DNA of 64,000 nucleotides from Treponema sp. UBA3813 (GCA_002368605.1 DFEB01000019.1:97111-161110), one strand, 5' to 3'; counted from the stretch's first letter, positions 1 to 8,134 are shown. The notes: generated by a model from the sequence alone, not told the origin. A program made the numbers and translations.

Positions 1-301
1 TAACAACTGAGTTGTCTGTCGAGCTGAATGGTGCAGGAATATATTTGTCTGCTGCCCAATCATTTTCCCAACGAGCTCCATCAAGAAGATAACGGAACTG
101 ATATTCTTTGCCAGCTTCAAGAGCGAGCTTGACTGAGAAAGAACCATCCTTTCCCTTTTTAAGCGGAGTTTCTGTTGAGCTCCAGCTATTGAAATCTCCA
201 GCAATCGTTACAGTTTTTGCTCCCTGTGCTGCTTCTGGAGAGACCGTAAAAGTTACATTACAAGTTTTTTTGTCTTTAGAATAAGATTTTTTCAAAGCCA
301 T
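1..301 (-). CDS. CBM48 / isoamylase N-terminal domain protein (3' end outside window)
   Basis: The first 100 codons of a minus-strand gene that runs off the left edge. The protein starts MALKKSYSKD and carries the beta-sandwich signature of glycogen-binding CBM48 domains: VTIAGDFNSW near residues 33-42, then a KYQFRYLLDG-like strand (EYQFRYLLDGARW) and ENDWAADKY. In this family such a domain binds alpha-glucan, either as the N-terminal part of branching or debranching enzymes or as a stand-alone AMPK-beta-like protein. A run of A and G (AAAAGGGG) lies 7-8 nt before the ATG and may be the ribosome site. Whether a catalytic domain follows cannot be seen. It fits the glgP/glgX pair at 52-57 kb. 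Confidence 0.8.
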   Translation of the reverse strand, partial: MALKKSYSKDKKTCNVTFTVSPEAAQGAKTVTIAGDFNSWSSTETPLKKGKDGSFSVKLALEAGKEYQFRYLLDGARWENDWAADKYIPAPFSSTDNSVV

Positions 302-391
302 GATAAAACCCCTTTTTTTTCAATAGTATTTATATTTTATAGTAAAAATAATTTATATGCAAGTTTTTTAAATTTTAATTAAGTTATTGTC

Positions 392-1213
392 CTATTTTTT
401 ATTCTTTGCTTTTGAAGCTTTTCCTGTTACAAGCCAGTTTTGCGTAAAGTATGTATCAGAAATTTCTTCATCAAAAACATAATCTTTTACTGTAGCCGTT
501 GTTTTTCGACCAGTGATAAGATTTGTAATACAATTTGAACGACGAAGAGGATATTCAATTCCTGTAACGCCCTTAACCATTTCAATTTTGAGGCATTCGT
601 ATAATTTTATCATCCTTTCTTTTGCATCAAAGTATTCAATATGAACAGGAATATATGTTTTTTTGTCAAACCATGAGACTTGATAAGCATATTCAACTTC
701 GCTTTTTTTGTATGGAACAGATTTGATTTTCCAGCAATTATATGTCGTTCCATTTACAGTGATTTTTACATTGTCGTCCATCATGATATTATCGTCTTCG
801 TCTTCGTTACGAATTCGCATATCATTGTATGTAAATTCAGTTCCACCAAAGGATTTGGTTCGGTCTGCCATTGGAATTCGCCGTGCCTGGCGCAGTTTTG
901 GCATATAAACATAGCGGTCATCGGCTTTTTTGATTTTTTCAAGTTGAAGAACGCGCATTCCTTTTACACTTGCCGGTGATTTAAAATCAAATGCGACATT
1001 TTTTAAACCATTGTCAACTCCGCTTCCATACTGATTGATTTCAAGAACCTCAATTTTACCATTTCTCTCGATATTTTCGAGAATTAATGTGGTATAATTG
1101 TAATCAGGAACTCGATCCAAATCACAGAAAACCTTGATAACATCTTGTGCAGACTCAGCCGAAAGCGCAAAAGAAGCGCACAAGAGCGAAAAGATAACAA
1201 AAAACTTTTTCAT
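392..1213 (-). CDS. Outer-membrane lipoprotein-sorting (LolA-like) protein
   Basis: A 273-residue protein with a Sec signal peptide (residues 1-19, cleavage after ALSA). The rest resembles the LolA-like family PF17131: the segments YMPKLRQARRI (103-113) and SFGGTEFTYNDM (121-132) match the family's conserved strand-turn pattern, and WLVTGKASK closes the fold. These periplasmic proteins have a half-barrel that holds lipid or lipoprotein acyl chains, and in many bacteria they sit beside RND exporters. No exporter gene lies next to it here, so its partner is unknown. GGAG lies 6 nt upstream of the ATG. Signal peptide and fold are well supported; the substrate is not. Confidence 0.8.
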   Translation of the reverse strand: MKKFFVIFSLLCASFALSAESAQDVIKVFCDLDRVPDYNYTTLILENIERNGKIEVLEINQYGSGVDNGLKNVAFDFKSPASVKGMRVLQLEKIKKADDRYVYMPKLRQARRIPMADRTKSFGGTEFTYNDMRIRNEDEDDNIMMDDNVKITVNGTTYNCWKIKSVPYKKSEVEYAYQVSWFDKKTYIPVHIEYFDAKERMIKLYECLKIEMVKGVTGIEYPLRRSNCITNLITGRKTTATVKDYVFDEEISDTYFTQNWLVTGKASKAKNKK

Positions 1214-1260
1214 CTAATGCTCCATACTTAAAATCTATAAGAATATTTTAATGTAAAAAA

Positions 1261-2271
1261 TTAAAATTTCAATTGGATTATTCTGTCATTCGGGCATTTT
1301 TCGAAATATTCATGCACTTTTTTTCGCGCGTCATCGTTGTCTTTTGCATTTATCATGGAAGTCTGGAAATAATGACCGAAACTGAAATTAAGGCAGTAAA
1401 AAGCAAAGAATCGCTGAAGCCGGGTTTTCCAAAATTCCTGCGGCTGAAATCTCTCCACATCATCGATAAAACGAAGAGCAAGCTCTTCCGCATCAAATGT
1501 CATTGTCGGACTTGCTCCCCCTGTCATTGTCGGGCTTGACCCGACAATCTCCCTGAAAATCCAGGGCTTTTGAGCCGCCGCCGTGGCAATCATAATGCCC
1601 TGCGCATGGGGAGCCGCTTTTTTCGCCAGCTCATAAGAATCCCGGTCTTTTACATCGCCGTTGAGAATCACAGGAATTTGAGGAAACCTGAGTGCCAAAC
1701 GCTCCACCGCCTGCCAGTCCGAGTGCCTTGAATGTTTCTGCTTTTGAGTGCGGGCATGAAGTGTAATCATCTGAACGCCTTCTTCTATTAACATGGCGCA
1801 AAATGAATGTAACTTTTCCTCAGTATATTTTTCGTCTCCCAAACGGAGTTTGACCGAAAGCCTTTTTGCCGACCTGCCGTCCTTAGCCCCGTTTTCAAGG
1901 GCCGATTTTACTGCACGAACCATAGCCTGAGTTTCTTCAATAGGCTTTAGCATCCATGCGATTCCCGCGCCGGTTTTTGCAATCTGAGGAGCCGAGCAGC
2001 CCATGTTCAAGTCAATTCCGATTCCAGACCTCTCTGCCAGAAGAGAAGCCGCCTGAGCCATTTTCTCGCCGTTTTTGTCAGTCATCTGCCAGACCAGTTT
2101 TTCAGGCTCCGGCCCTTCCAGCAAATAAAACTTCTCCCAGGCTCCACCGGCAAGCAGGGAGGAAGCGTTAATCATCTCGTTAAAATATTCGTCACAGCCG
2201 CCAAATCGCCCCACAAGATTCCTGAATGCCTGATGAGTAATGGCATCCATCGGAGCAAGAAAAAGTTTCAT
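1261..2271 (-). CDS. tRNA-dihydrouridine synthase family protein
   Basis: A 336-residue FMN-dependent TIM-barrel enzyme that reduces uridine to dihydrouridine in tRNA. The start LFLAPMDAIT is the Dus N-terminal flavin loop. NMGCSAPQIAKTGAGIAWM (89-107) contains the catalytic cysteine C92. ARTQKQKHS (173-181) and ILNGDV (202-207) are the phosphate- and flavin-binding strands. It overlaps the upstream gene by ATGA, so the two are translationally coupled, and mrp lies further upstream. Residues 241-258 are odd: the unit SSPTMT / ASPTMT is repeated and is encoded by a palindromic DNA repeat inserted in frame. The Dus subclass (A, B or C) cannot be set from the sequence. Confidence 0.9.
   Translation of the reverse strand: MKLFLAPMDAITHQAFRNLVGRFGGCDEYFNEMINASSLLAGGAWEKFYLLEGPEPEKLVWQMTDKNGEKMAQAASLLAERSGIGIDLNMGCSAPQIAKTGAGIAWMLKPIEETQAMVRAVKSALENGAKDGRSAKRLSVKLRLGDEKYTEEKLHSFCAMLIEEGVQMITLHARTQKQKHSRHSDWQAVERLALRFPQIPVILNGDVKDRDSYELAKKAAPHAQGIMIATAAAQKPWIFREIVGSSPTMTGGASPTMTFDAEELALRFIDDVERFQPQEFWKTRLQRFFAFYCLNFSFGHYFQTSMINAKDNDDARKKVHEYFEKCPNDRIIQLKF
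1498..1550. repeat. Palindromic repeat inserted in frame in dus (one full and one half copy)
   Basis: The full copy at 1522-1550 has arms ATTGTCGGG / CCCGACAAT around a CTTGA loop (TCAAG on the coding strand), with TGTC (GACA on the coding strand) flanking. A partial copy (1498-1514) lies directly next to it. The pair adds about 18 codons to the Dus reading frame without a shift. The same architecture with other stems occurs at 14801, 25349, 25493, 34488 and 37717. Confidence 0.8.
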
Positions 2272-2861
2272 TGGGTGCCACCGCCTATGGCGGTCGGGCT
2301 TTCCGCTGTTCCGCTATCCGCTTCATTGCTCCACTTCGTTCCGCAACGGCTGACGCCGCAGCTACAATCCCTGACACTTTGCTCATCTAAGAATCTTTGG
2401 AAAATTTCAGCGGCAATTCCGCATAACTCTGCACAGGGTCTTTTTTTGTAATATTCTTCAGTACGGGCTTCACTTACAGGAATATCGCTCTGTTTGGCAG
2501 CCAGGCCCAATAATTCACGGCATACGATAGAACCGTTTATCTTTCGGAATTCAGCCGCCAGTTTCTGCCCCATTGCGTAAGTCTCGTCTTTTTGAGTTTT
2601 GTCGCCGCCAAAGCCGTTGATTTTCCCGCCATTTTCCCCTTTTTTCGCATTGAACATGCCCAAAGAAAAGAGCATACCGCTCACCGTGCCACAGACTTCC
2701 CTCATGCGGCACATTCCGCCGCCAAAAGGCTGAACAAGGGCGCCAATCTGCTCCGGCGAAAAGCCAAACTTCTCGGCAAAAACCGCCGCCACCGACTGAG
2801 TACAATTCATTCCGGATTTGAAATTAGCCGTCGCCTTTTCGCGAGCCTCTTGTGGGGTCAT
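2268..2861 (-). CDS. C_GCAxxG_C_C family redox protein with repeat-derived C-terminal tail
   Basis: The first ~155 residues match the C_GCAxxG_C_C family (PF09719), small cysteine-rich proteins of anaerobes thought to act in electron transfer. Visible motifs are NCTQS, FGGGMCRMREVCGTVSGM (GGG.C...CG..sG), IVCRELLG and CAELCG. I start at the second ATG (2861; MTPQEAREK) because AAAGGAG lies 4 nt upstream; a start at 2879 has no such site. The gene lies 52 nt after mrp and overlaps dus by ATGA. The last ~35 residues (from about DCSCGVSRCG to the end) are low in family character and are encoded by a dispersed repeat (2293-2371). A paralogue at 60013 lacks this tail. Confidence 0.85.
   Translation of the reverse strand: MTPQEAREKATANFKSGMNCTQSVAAVFAEKFGFSPEQIGALVQPFGGGMCRMREVCGTVSGMLFSLGMFNAKKGENGGKINGFGGDKTQKDETYAMGQKLAAEFRKINGSIVCRELLGLAAKQSDIPVSEARTEEYYKKRPCAELCGIAAEIFQRFLDEQSVRDCSCGVSRCGTKWSNEADSGTAESPTAIGGGTQ
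2293..2371. repeat. Dispersed GC-rich repeat, family B (copy 1)
   Basis: This segment shares long blocks with 25251-25344 (reverse orientation) and 42354-42440: GGGCTTTCCGC, then GTTCCG, TTCATTGCTCC, TTCCGCAACGGC, and a GCTACAATCC end. Here it forms the 3' end of the C_GCAxxG gene, whereas the other two copies are intergenic. The spread of copies suggests a mobile or amplified element without its own gene. Confidence 0.75.
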
Positions 2862-2875
2862 AACGCTCCTTTTAA

Positions 2876-2909
2876 ACACGAATTAACACTAATTCAGTGT
2901 AATTCGTGT
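2876..2909. repeat. Intergenic inverted repeat between mrp and the C_GCAxxG gene
   Basis: The arms ACACGAATTAACACT and AGTGTAATTCGTGT are complementary apart from one extra A, around an AATTC centre. It fills most of the 52-nt gap in the operon and could form a hairpin in the transcript, either to process the mRNA or as a small dispersed palindrome. No run of U follows on either strand, so it does not look like a terminator. Confidence 0.6.
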
Positions 2910-2913
2910 CTCC

Positions 2914-3735
2914 TTACACCGCTTTTATCAAATCGACCGCCGCATCCAAAAATTCTGCATCCAGCCGCTCTACATCACCTTCATCGATTGCTTTAGAAAT
3001 ATCCTCGCTCATGGGGATTCTCGCCAGAACCGGGATTCCGTAGTCTTTTGCGATTCCGTTGATGTTGCTTTCTCCGAAGACTTTGATTTCTTCGTTACAG
3101 TGAGGACATTTTACATAGCTCATGTTTTCCACAAGGCCTACAATCGGCACTTTCATCATGTTTGCCATTTTTACGGCCTTTTCCACAATCACGCGGACAA
3201 GCTGCTGGGGAGAAGAGACGACGATAATTCCGTCAATAGGAAGGGACTGAAAAACCGTGAGGGGAACATCGCCAGTTCCGGGAGGCATATCCACAAACAT
3301 ATAATCGACATCGTTCCAGACAACATCCGTCCAGAACTGTTTGACCGCGCCCGCAATTACAGGACCGCGCCACAAAACAGGGTCGGTCTCTTTTTCGAGG
3401 AGAAAATTCATGCTCATAAGCTGGATGCCAGATTCCGTTTTGACAGGATAAATCGCACCAGACTTGTCACCCATAGCTTTCTGATCAGCAACGCCAAAAC
3501 TTGTCGGGATTGAAGGGCCCGTAATGTCAGCATCCAGAACAGCTGTTTTAAATCCGTTTTTCTTCATTTTTGAAGCCAGCAAAGCCGTCACGAGGGATTT
3601 TCCAACGCCGCCCTTTCCAGAAACAATTCCGATTACCTTTTTGACACAACTTCCCTCGCGGAGAGTCGCCCGCAAGTCCTTGGATTTACAATTTGAGCCG
3701 CAGCTTGAGCAATCGTGCGTGCATCCTTCAGCCAT
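2914..3735 (-). CDS. Mrp/NBP35 family iron-sulfur cluster carrier ATPase
   Basis: A 273-residue ParA-fold ATPase of the Mrp/ApbC/NBP35 group, which carries [4Fe-4S] clusters to apo-proteins in the cytoplasm. It has an N-terminal cysteine-rich stretch (C5, C9, C12, C16) as in NBP35, a deviant Walker A GKGGVGKS (40-47), the DADITGPS switch (67-74), VDMPPGTGD (148-155), and the cluster-binding pair C209-x-x-C212 (VKCPHC). AGAGG lies before the ATG. It is the first gene of the mrp / C_GCAxxG / dus operon, which puts a cluster carrier upstream of a cysteine-rich redox protein. Family assignment is firm; the client proteins are not known. Confidence 0.93.
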   Translation of the reverse strand: MAEGCTHDCSSCGSNCKSKDLRATLREGSCVKKVIGIVSGKGGVGKSLVTALLASKMKKNGFKTAVLDADITGPSIPTSFGVADQKAMGDKSGAIYPVKTESGIQLMSMNFLLEKETDPVLWRGPVIAGAVKQFWTDVVWNDVDYMFVDMPPGTGDVPLTVFQSLPIDGIIVVSSPQQLVRVIVEKAVKMANMMKVPIVGLVENMSYVKCPHCNEEIKVFGESNINGIAKDYGIPVLARIPMSEDISKAIDEGDVERLDAEFLDAAVDLIKAV

Positions 3736-3858
3736 TTTAATACCTCTTTAGTTTATCGGGACAAATCCGATAATGCAGATTCTTTTCTTTTATAAAGATA
3801 ATTAAACATCCGTGTTTTGACAAGAATTTTTGCAGTCAACTGTCTTTTTGCCAGCTCC

Positions 3859-3895
3859 TTGTGGCAGTTTTTTCGGATTATGTTATAATTTCAAT
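3859..3895 (+). promoter_or_regulatory. Promoter with -10 six nt before the ATG (leaderless)
   Basis: TATAAT at 3884-3889 is followed by TTCAAT and then the ATG at 3896, so transcription should start at or near the start codon. No purine-rich ribosome site lies in that gap. A weak -35 (TTGTGG) lies about 17 nt upstream. The same layout recurs at 12720, 15813, 18407, 36500 and 39242. Confidence 0.65.
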
Positions 3896-5047
3896 ATGAA
3901 ACAAAATCGTTACATCGCCGCCATCATCGGCACAGGCAGAATCGGATTCTCGCTGGGATTTGACAAAAAAAGGGAGCAGCCCGCAAGCCACACAATGGCA
4001 CTTTTAGGCAACAAGCGAATCAATCTTATTGCCGCCGCCGAATCGAACAAAGAGAATCTTGAAAACTGGCGTAAATATGTCCGAAAGCATAACGGCAAAA
4101 AAGATTTCACGCTCGTTTTTCCGACAAGCAAGGAACTCTACGAAAATGTCACCTGCCTGGATATAATCACGGTGGCGGTAAACGAAGACAACCATCTCCA
4201 AGAATGTATCAGGGCCATTGAATATAAGCCCAAACTGGTGATTCTGGAAAAGCCGGTCGCCCTCAACTCAGAAGAAGCCGAAAAAATCCGCGACAAGGCC
4301 AAAGAATGTGGAGTGCCCGTCATGGTAAACCACGAACGGCGATTTGCAAAAGACTATCTTTCGGTAGTCAAAATGATAGGGCAAATCGGAGACATCCAAT
4401 CGGTAGTAGGAGAGCTGGACTCTGGCCTGCGTATTTATGGCGAGGAATTTGAAAAAGACGGAACTTATTCGCTCTTGCACGACGGAACCCATTTGGTGGA
4501 CATAATTCAGTTTTTGCTAGGAGGGAATCTCGCCAAAGATGATAAAACTAACGACCGTTCGGAAGAAAATAAGGAATTTTCCGGCAAAGAGGCAGATTCA
4601 GCTTCAAGCAAAGAAAGTCCTTGCCAAATCCTGAAAAATCCTCTCGTCACAGGCGTTTTTAAGGACGAAAAAGGAATCGTGCGGAATTTTTCCGCTCATT
4701 ACCAATCGGTAGTCACTTCTTTCGGAACAATCCCTGAAGTCACAATCAAAATGAGCGGCCGCAGTAAATTCTTTGAATTCAGAATCGAAATTTTGGGCAC
4801 GCTAGGTAAAATCTGCATCGGAAACGGCTTCGCCGAGCTTTTTCTCCGCAAGGAATCAAAACTCTACACGGGCTTTTACTCCCTCACCAAACAAAAACTC
4901 AAGCTGCCCAAAAAGACCGGCTACTTTTCAGGCATGATTCAAAACGCGGTGGATTTTCTGGACGGTCAAAGCGAGCTTGTCTCGCCGCTTGAAGATGCAA
5001 TCAGCGATTTGCGAGCTCTGGAGGAGATTAAGGCTGGGCTAAAGTAA
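3896..5047 (+). CDS. Gfo/Idh/MocA family oxidoreductase
   Basis: An NAD(P)-dependent sugar or cyclitol dehydrogenase-type protein of 383 residues from the chosen start. The Rossmann loop is AAIIGTGRIGFSLG at the N-terminus, the family lysine sits in ILEKPVALNSEEAE, and VMVNHERRF and DGTHLVDIIQF follow as in the catalytic domain. I start at 3896 (MKQNRYIAAI) rather than 3830 because the consensus -10 TATAAT lies six nt before this ATG and the 22 residues before it show no conserved character. Between the substrate-domain strands is a charged, serine-rich insertion (about residues 210-238) unlike the family. Substrate unknown; neighbours do not help. Confidence 0.85.
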   Translation: MKQNRYIAAIIGTGRIGFSLGFDKKREQPASHTMALLGNKRINLIAAAESNKENLENWRKYVRKHNGKKDFTLVFPTSKELYENVTCLDIITVAVNEDNHLQECIRAIEYKPKLVILEKPVALNSEEAEKIRDKAKECGVPVMVNHERRFAKDYLSVVKMIGQIGDIQSVVGELDSGLRIYGEEFEKDGTYSLLHDGTHLVDIIQFLLGGNLAKDDKTNDRSEENKEFSGKEADSASSKESPCQILKNPLVTGVFKDEKGIVRNFSAHYQSVVTSFGTIPEVTIKMSGRSKFFEFRIEILGTLGKICIGNGFAELFLRKESKLYTGFYSLTKQKLKLPKKTGYFSGMIQNAVDFLDGQSELVSPLEDAISDLRALEEIKAGLK

Positions 5048-5056
5048 AATTACTGG

Positions 5057-5863
5057 CTAGTCCGCAAATTTTCCGGCTTTCGTCTGGTTCGCTGCAGCTT
5101 TAAGCATTTTGAACCGCTCCATTGTCCTTTCCAGAGACTTGCGGGCGATTTTCATTGCATCTACCAGAGCCTGGTCACAGGCTTCACGAAGTTCCTTGGG
5201 ATAAAAGGCACCGTCTTTTTTCAACGGGCACTTTACAGGAAGATAAATCCAGTTTTCATATTCGCTTTCTCTGATTTGCAATGCATTAAATCCAGAAAGG
5301 TCTTCGGCATCGAGGGGATTTTCTGTGTTCACGCTGATTGAAAAAGCATATTCGGGATGATTTTTTTCAAAATTCGGCACAAAACCGATAAAAAAGAGCA
5401 TATCAATCTGGCTTTCCCAAAAGTACCGACCGGTTCCATATTCAGAATTCTGCCCCGCCCCTTTGATAAAAAATGAATCGTCGAGAGTCTCAAGGTAAGC
5501 GGAGCAAAAATCAAGGATTTCTTTTTGTTTTGTGTCAGGCTCACTGCTGCCAAAACGAAAGGGAACGCCGTCAAAAGCAGTCTCTTCATTTTTTGGGGAT
5601 TCAGCCGCCGCACTGCCAAAATCAGGACGGGGCAAGTCCAAAGTCGTAGCATCGTCTCTGAAGACATCAAGGGAAACATTCAGGGCATCTGCAAGGGCAA
5701 GAAGGTGAAATGAATCTGGGGTGCGCGAGCCTTTTTCCCATGTGCGAATCGCATCATCGCTCACGCCAAGAATCTCGGCAAACTGCGAGCGTTTCAGCCC
5801 GCGCATTTTCCGCAAAACCGCAATTTTTTTATGTATACTTAATGATTCCATAATCTGCTCCAT
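5057..5863 (-). CDS. XRE-family HTH transcriptional regulator with C-terminal domain of unknown function
   Basis: Residues ~10-65 form a Cro/C1-type helix-turn-helix (RKMRGLKRSQFAEILGVS, then DAIRTWEKGSRTPD). The remaining ~190 residues, including ENWIYLPVKCPLKKDG and a basic C-terminal helix (ARKSLERTMERFK), match nothing I recognise. Two starts compete: ATG at 5863, eight nt after a GATAAT -10, and ATG at 5851, which has GGAG seven nt upstream. The promoter belongs to a three-member set shared with the nuclease operon and the InlB-type lipoprotein, so this protein is a candidate controller of that set. DNA binding is likely; targets are inferred. Confidence 0.8.
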   Translation of the reverse strand: MEQIMESLSIHKKIAVLRKMRGLKRSQFAEILGVSDDAIRTWEKGSRTPDSFHLLALADALNVSLDVFRDDATTLDLPRPDFGSAAAESPKNEETAFDGVPFRFGSSEPDTKQKEILDFCSAYLETLDDSFFIKGAGQNSEYGTGRYFWESQIDMLFFIGFVPNFEKNHPEYAFSISVNTENPLDAEDLSGFNALQIRESEYENWIYLPVKCPLKKDGAFYPKELREACDQALVDAMKIARKSLERTMERFKMLKAAANQTKAGKFAD

Positions 5864-5869
5864 GTGCAA

Positions 5870-5914
5870 AAATTATCGCACAATTCGGCAGCAGAAAAAA
5901 GTGACACTTGTCGG
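5870..5914 (-). promoter_or_regulatory. Shared promoter/operator, copy 1 (XRE regulator)
   Basis: Read on the minus strand: CCGACAAGTGTCACTT, 15 nt, then TTGTGCGATAATTT. GATAAT (5872-5877) serves as an extended -10 and GACA-AG-TGTC is a small dyad upstream. The same two blocks with the same 15-nt gap occur at 8135-8180 and 11596-11640. Confidence 0.7.
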
Positions 5915-5963
5915 TTTTTCGAACTGACAATTTCTTTCTGCCGCTGCTACGAATACAAAGTTT

Positions 5964-6473
5964 TTACTTTACTTCAACACAGCAACAACCTAAAAGCCTT
6001 GTCATAAGGTGGTCATCAATAAAATCGAAGCCTTGAATTGGCCTGTCGCTGGTAAAAACAAGCTGCCCCGACTTCCTATGAATCTCATCGAAAATGTAAA
6101 GAATTTCTTCCTGCAAGATTTTGCTTTTTTCAAGAAATTGAATGTCATCGAGGAGAAGGATATCAAGACTACGATATTTTTTCCGAAAGTTATCGAAAGT
6201 CTGCTCCCGGAGAGAGTCCGTAAATTCATTCATCAAAGATTCCGTCGTCGTATAAAAAATTTTTACTTCCGGATAGCTTGACTGAATATAATTTCCGATT
6301 GCATTTATCAAATGCGTTTTTCCTGAACCTGTCTGCCCGTAAAAAAGAATCGGACAGAAACGCTCGTTTTGGGGATTTTGTGCAAATTTTAAAGCAGTAT
6401 CATAGGCAATTTCATTATTGCCTGATTCAAAATTCTCAAATGTAAAATCTTTATAAAATATACAATCTTTCAC
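5964..6473 (-). CDS. DnaA-like AAA+ ATPase, truncated (no DNA-binding domain)
   Basis: 169 residues that align with the AAA+ core of the replication initiator DnaA only: YKDFTFENFESGNNEIAYD opens domain III, Walker A is GQTGSGKT (46-53), Walker B is ILLLDD (105-110) followed by IQFLEKSK, and sensor I is VFTSDRP (139-145). DnaA is normally ~450 residues; the N-terminal oligomerisation domain, the arginine-finger SRF box, the lid and the DnaA-box-binding domain IV are all missing, and the protein ends LLGCCCVEVK. The start codon is GTG with AAAGGAG upstream. It is the third gene of the 8100-5964 unit. It may be a regulator like Hda, a DnaA decoy, or a decaying paralogue. Confidence 0.75.
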   Translation of the reverse strand: MKDCIFYKDFTFENFESGNNEIAYDTALKFAQNPQNERFCPILFYGQTGSGKTHLINAIGNYIQSSYPEVKIFYTTTESLMNEFTDSLREQTFDNFRKKYRSLDILLLDDIQFLEKSKILQEEILYIFDEIHRKSGQLVFTSDRPIQGFDFIDDHLMTRLLGCCCVEVK

Positions 6474-6510
6474 TTTCTCTCTCCTTTAAGGATTAGCTTT
6501 AGAAAGCCGT

Positions 6511-7065
6511 TTATACTTTTTCAAGTACAGTCACGATGGCGTCTGCCTTTTCGGCTATGAATGAACTGATTTTCTCAGAATTTTCCTTATAGATTGGCAT
6601 AAAATCATATATAGGAAGAGCCTCCCAAATAACAAAATTATTTGTCGCTGTTGGAAAACTCGCTTCTAAAACACGGCGAATGTATTTCTCTTTGCGAGAG
6701 AACACATTTGTTTCCGTGGCAAACGATTTCACGCCATATCCAAAGATATTTCGGGGACTGAATTGATTGTTGTTAAAAATGACCGGCATTTTTTTATTCT
6801 CAATACAGAACACAATTCGAAAATTATCCCAGTTCTTCTTATAGAAATAAAACTTAAATGATGACTCCAGCTTTTCTGATGTAAAAATGAGCTTCCGCGC
6901 CTCAGCAAAATCTTTAAGCACAGGAACAACATATTTTTCAAGCACACTTTGCTCCGCCTTATGAAATAAATCCTGAAAAACAAGCATATTTCCCAAAAGA
7001 TTTTGCGTCTCTTTATCCTCTAATAAGGAAATCAATTCATCCTGTGTCATAAACTTTATAATCAC
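6511..7065 (-). CDS. Hypothetical protein, middle gene of the PD-(D/E)XK / DnaA-like unit
   Basis: 184 residues, mixed helix and strand, rich in aromatic residues (FKFYFYKKNWDNFRIVFCI; IWEALPIYDFMPIY). I recognise no family. The pattern of beta strands followed by FGYGVKSF and a C-terminal helix resembles the part that follows the nuclease core in PDDEXK_4 proteins, such as the gene just upstream, but this is weak. The start is GTG at 7065 or ATG at 7050; neither has a convincing ribosome site. It follows the nuclease gene by 24 nt and precedes the DnaA-like gene by 37 nt on the same strand, so the three are probably co-transcribed. Confidence 0.6.
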   Translation of the reverse strand: MIIKFMTQDELISLLEDKETQNLLGNMLVFQDLFHKAEQSVLEKYVVPVLKDFAEARKLIFTSEKLESSFKFYFYKKNWDNFRIVFCIENKKMPVIFNNNQFSPRNIFGYGVKSFATETNVFSRKEKYIRRVLEASFPTATNNFVIWEALPIYDFMPIYKENSEKISSFIAEKADAIVTVLEKV

Positions 7066-7089
7066 AATAATTTATAGGGCTTAATCCCG

Positions 7090-8100
7090 CTACTCGTTAA
7101 TCAAGTTGTAGGATTCTGCGAGGATTTCACCAACATGATTCTCTTTCAGCCAATCAGAAAAAATTTTTGCCTGCCCTTCCGCTGTCTTTTCTTTTTGAAT
7201 TTCTGAGATAAGAATTCTTGCAAAAATACGATTCCCATATTTTGATGTAAAAAATATGCCAGGTTTCAGGACTTTTCCTAATTTCTTTGATAGTTTCTCT
7301 GTATTCTCAGCATAACTCTCAACGACAATTTCATCAGGACTTTCATTATAGCAGCCAACCCAAATATACGGCTTTTTATCGTACATGATGTTAAATCCAA
7401 AATAATCAGAGTTTCCGTCAAAAACAACAGCTTTATACCCATGCTCACCCGCAAAATCCGTCAAATTTTCTGACAAGAATTTGTAAAGCACATAAAAATT
7501 TTTCAACCCGCCTTCCGATAATTCCAAAGATTTTCTTTCTGCCATATTGTTTTCCTCCAAAAAGTTCAAAAAGTTTTGTATGATAAGATTTTCTTCCGAA
7601 TTAAATTTCGTTTTCTTGAAAAGACCGTAAATCTGCCGCCAAAACACTGTGTTTTCAGAAGAAAAATTTTTCGAATGGGTCGAAATCGCATATTTTGAAA
7701 GAATGCGGATTCCTTTGTTTATCTCGCCATTTTCACATTGGATTTTTTCATAAAGCTCAATTTGGTCAAAACTTCCGTGCCAAGCGATTTCTGCCTCAAT
7801 TTTGTTTTCAATAAAATACACATCCTTTCCATGTAGCGTGATTTTTATGTCCGGGCGGGCGGTATAGTCATAACAATTGACATAATACGAGCACTGTGTT
7901 TCAACTTTCGTGTCGCAAAAATCTTTTTCAGAGAAAGAAATATGAAAATAATCGTTCAGCAAAGTAACAGCCGCGGGATTTTTATTTTGAATAAGCTCAT
8001 CAAGGATATAGGCAAACAATTCCGTTAAATAGTTTTCAAGCGGCGATTGCCCTGCCTTTTCCTTGTATTTGAAAAGATTAGTAAAAAGTGCATAGTTCAT
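7090..8100 (-). CDS. PD-(D/E)XK nuclease superfamily protein (PDDEXK_4 type)
   Basis: 336 residues. The nuclease core is visible as RPDIKI (D84), VYFIENKIEAE (E98-N-K100) and a following Q113 in FDQIELYEK, which is the D...ExK...Q order of the superfamily. NYALFTNLFKYKEK and NYLTELFAYILDEL at the N-terminus match the PF14281 family, whose members are often found in defence or mobile regions. AAAGGAG precedes the ATG. The gene is transcribed from the shared promoter at 8135-8180 and heads a unit with an unknown protein and the DnaA-like ATPase. Nuclease fold likely; activity and substrate untested. Confidence 0.8.
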   Translation of the reverse strand: MNYALFTNLFKYKEKAGQSPLENYLTELFAYILDELIQNKNPAAVTLLNDYFHISFSEKDFCDTKVETQCSYYVNCYDYTARPDIKITLHGKDVYFIENKIEAEIAWHGSFDQIELYEKIQCENGEINKGIRILSKYAISTHSKNFSSENTVFWRQIYGLFKKTKFNSEENLIIQNFLNFLEENNMAERKSLELSEGGLKNFYVLYKFLSENLTDFAGEHGYKAVVFDGNSDYFGFNIMYDKKPYIWVGCYNESPDEIVVESYAENTEKLSKKLGKVLKPGIFFTSKYGNRIFARILISEIQKEKTAEGQAKIFSDWLKENHVGEILAESYNLINE

Positions 8101-8134
8101 TGGTTTCCAGCTCCTTTAATTTATTTAACAAGTA

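Noticed and set aside
2592-2996. A 134-codon plus-strand frame opposite the C_GCAxxG and mrp genes
   Set aside because: It is a mirror frame of two well-supported genes; its composition follows from their codon use.
3830-3895. Longer N-terminus for the Gfo/Idh/MocA protein
   Set aside because: The extra 22 codons contain the -10 box of the gene and lack conserved residues.
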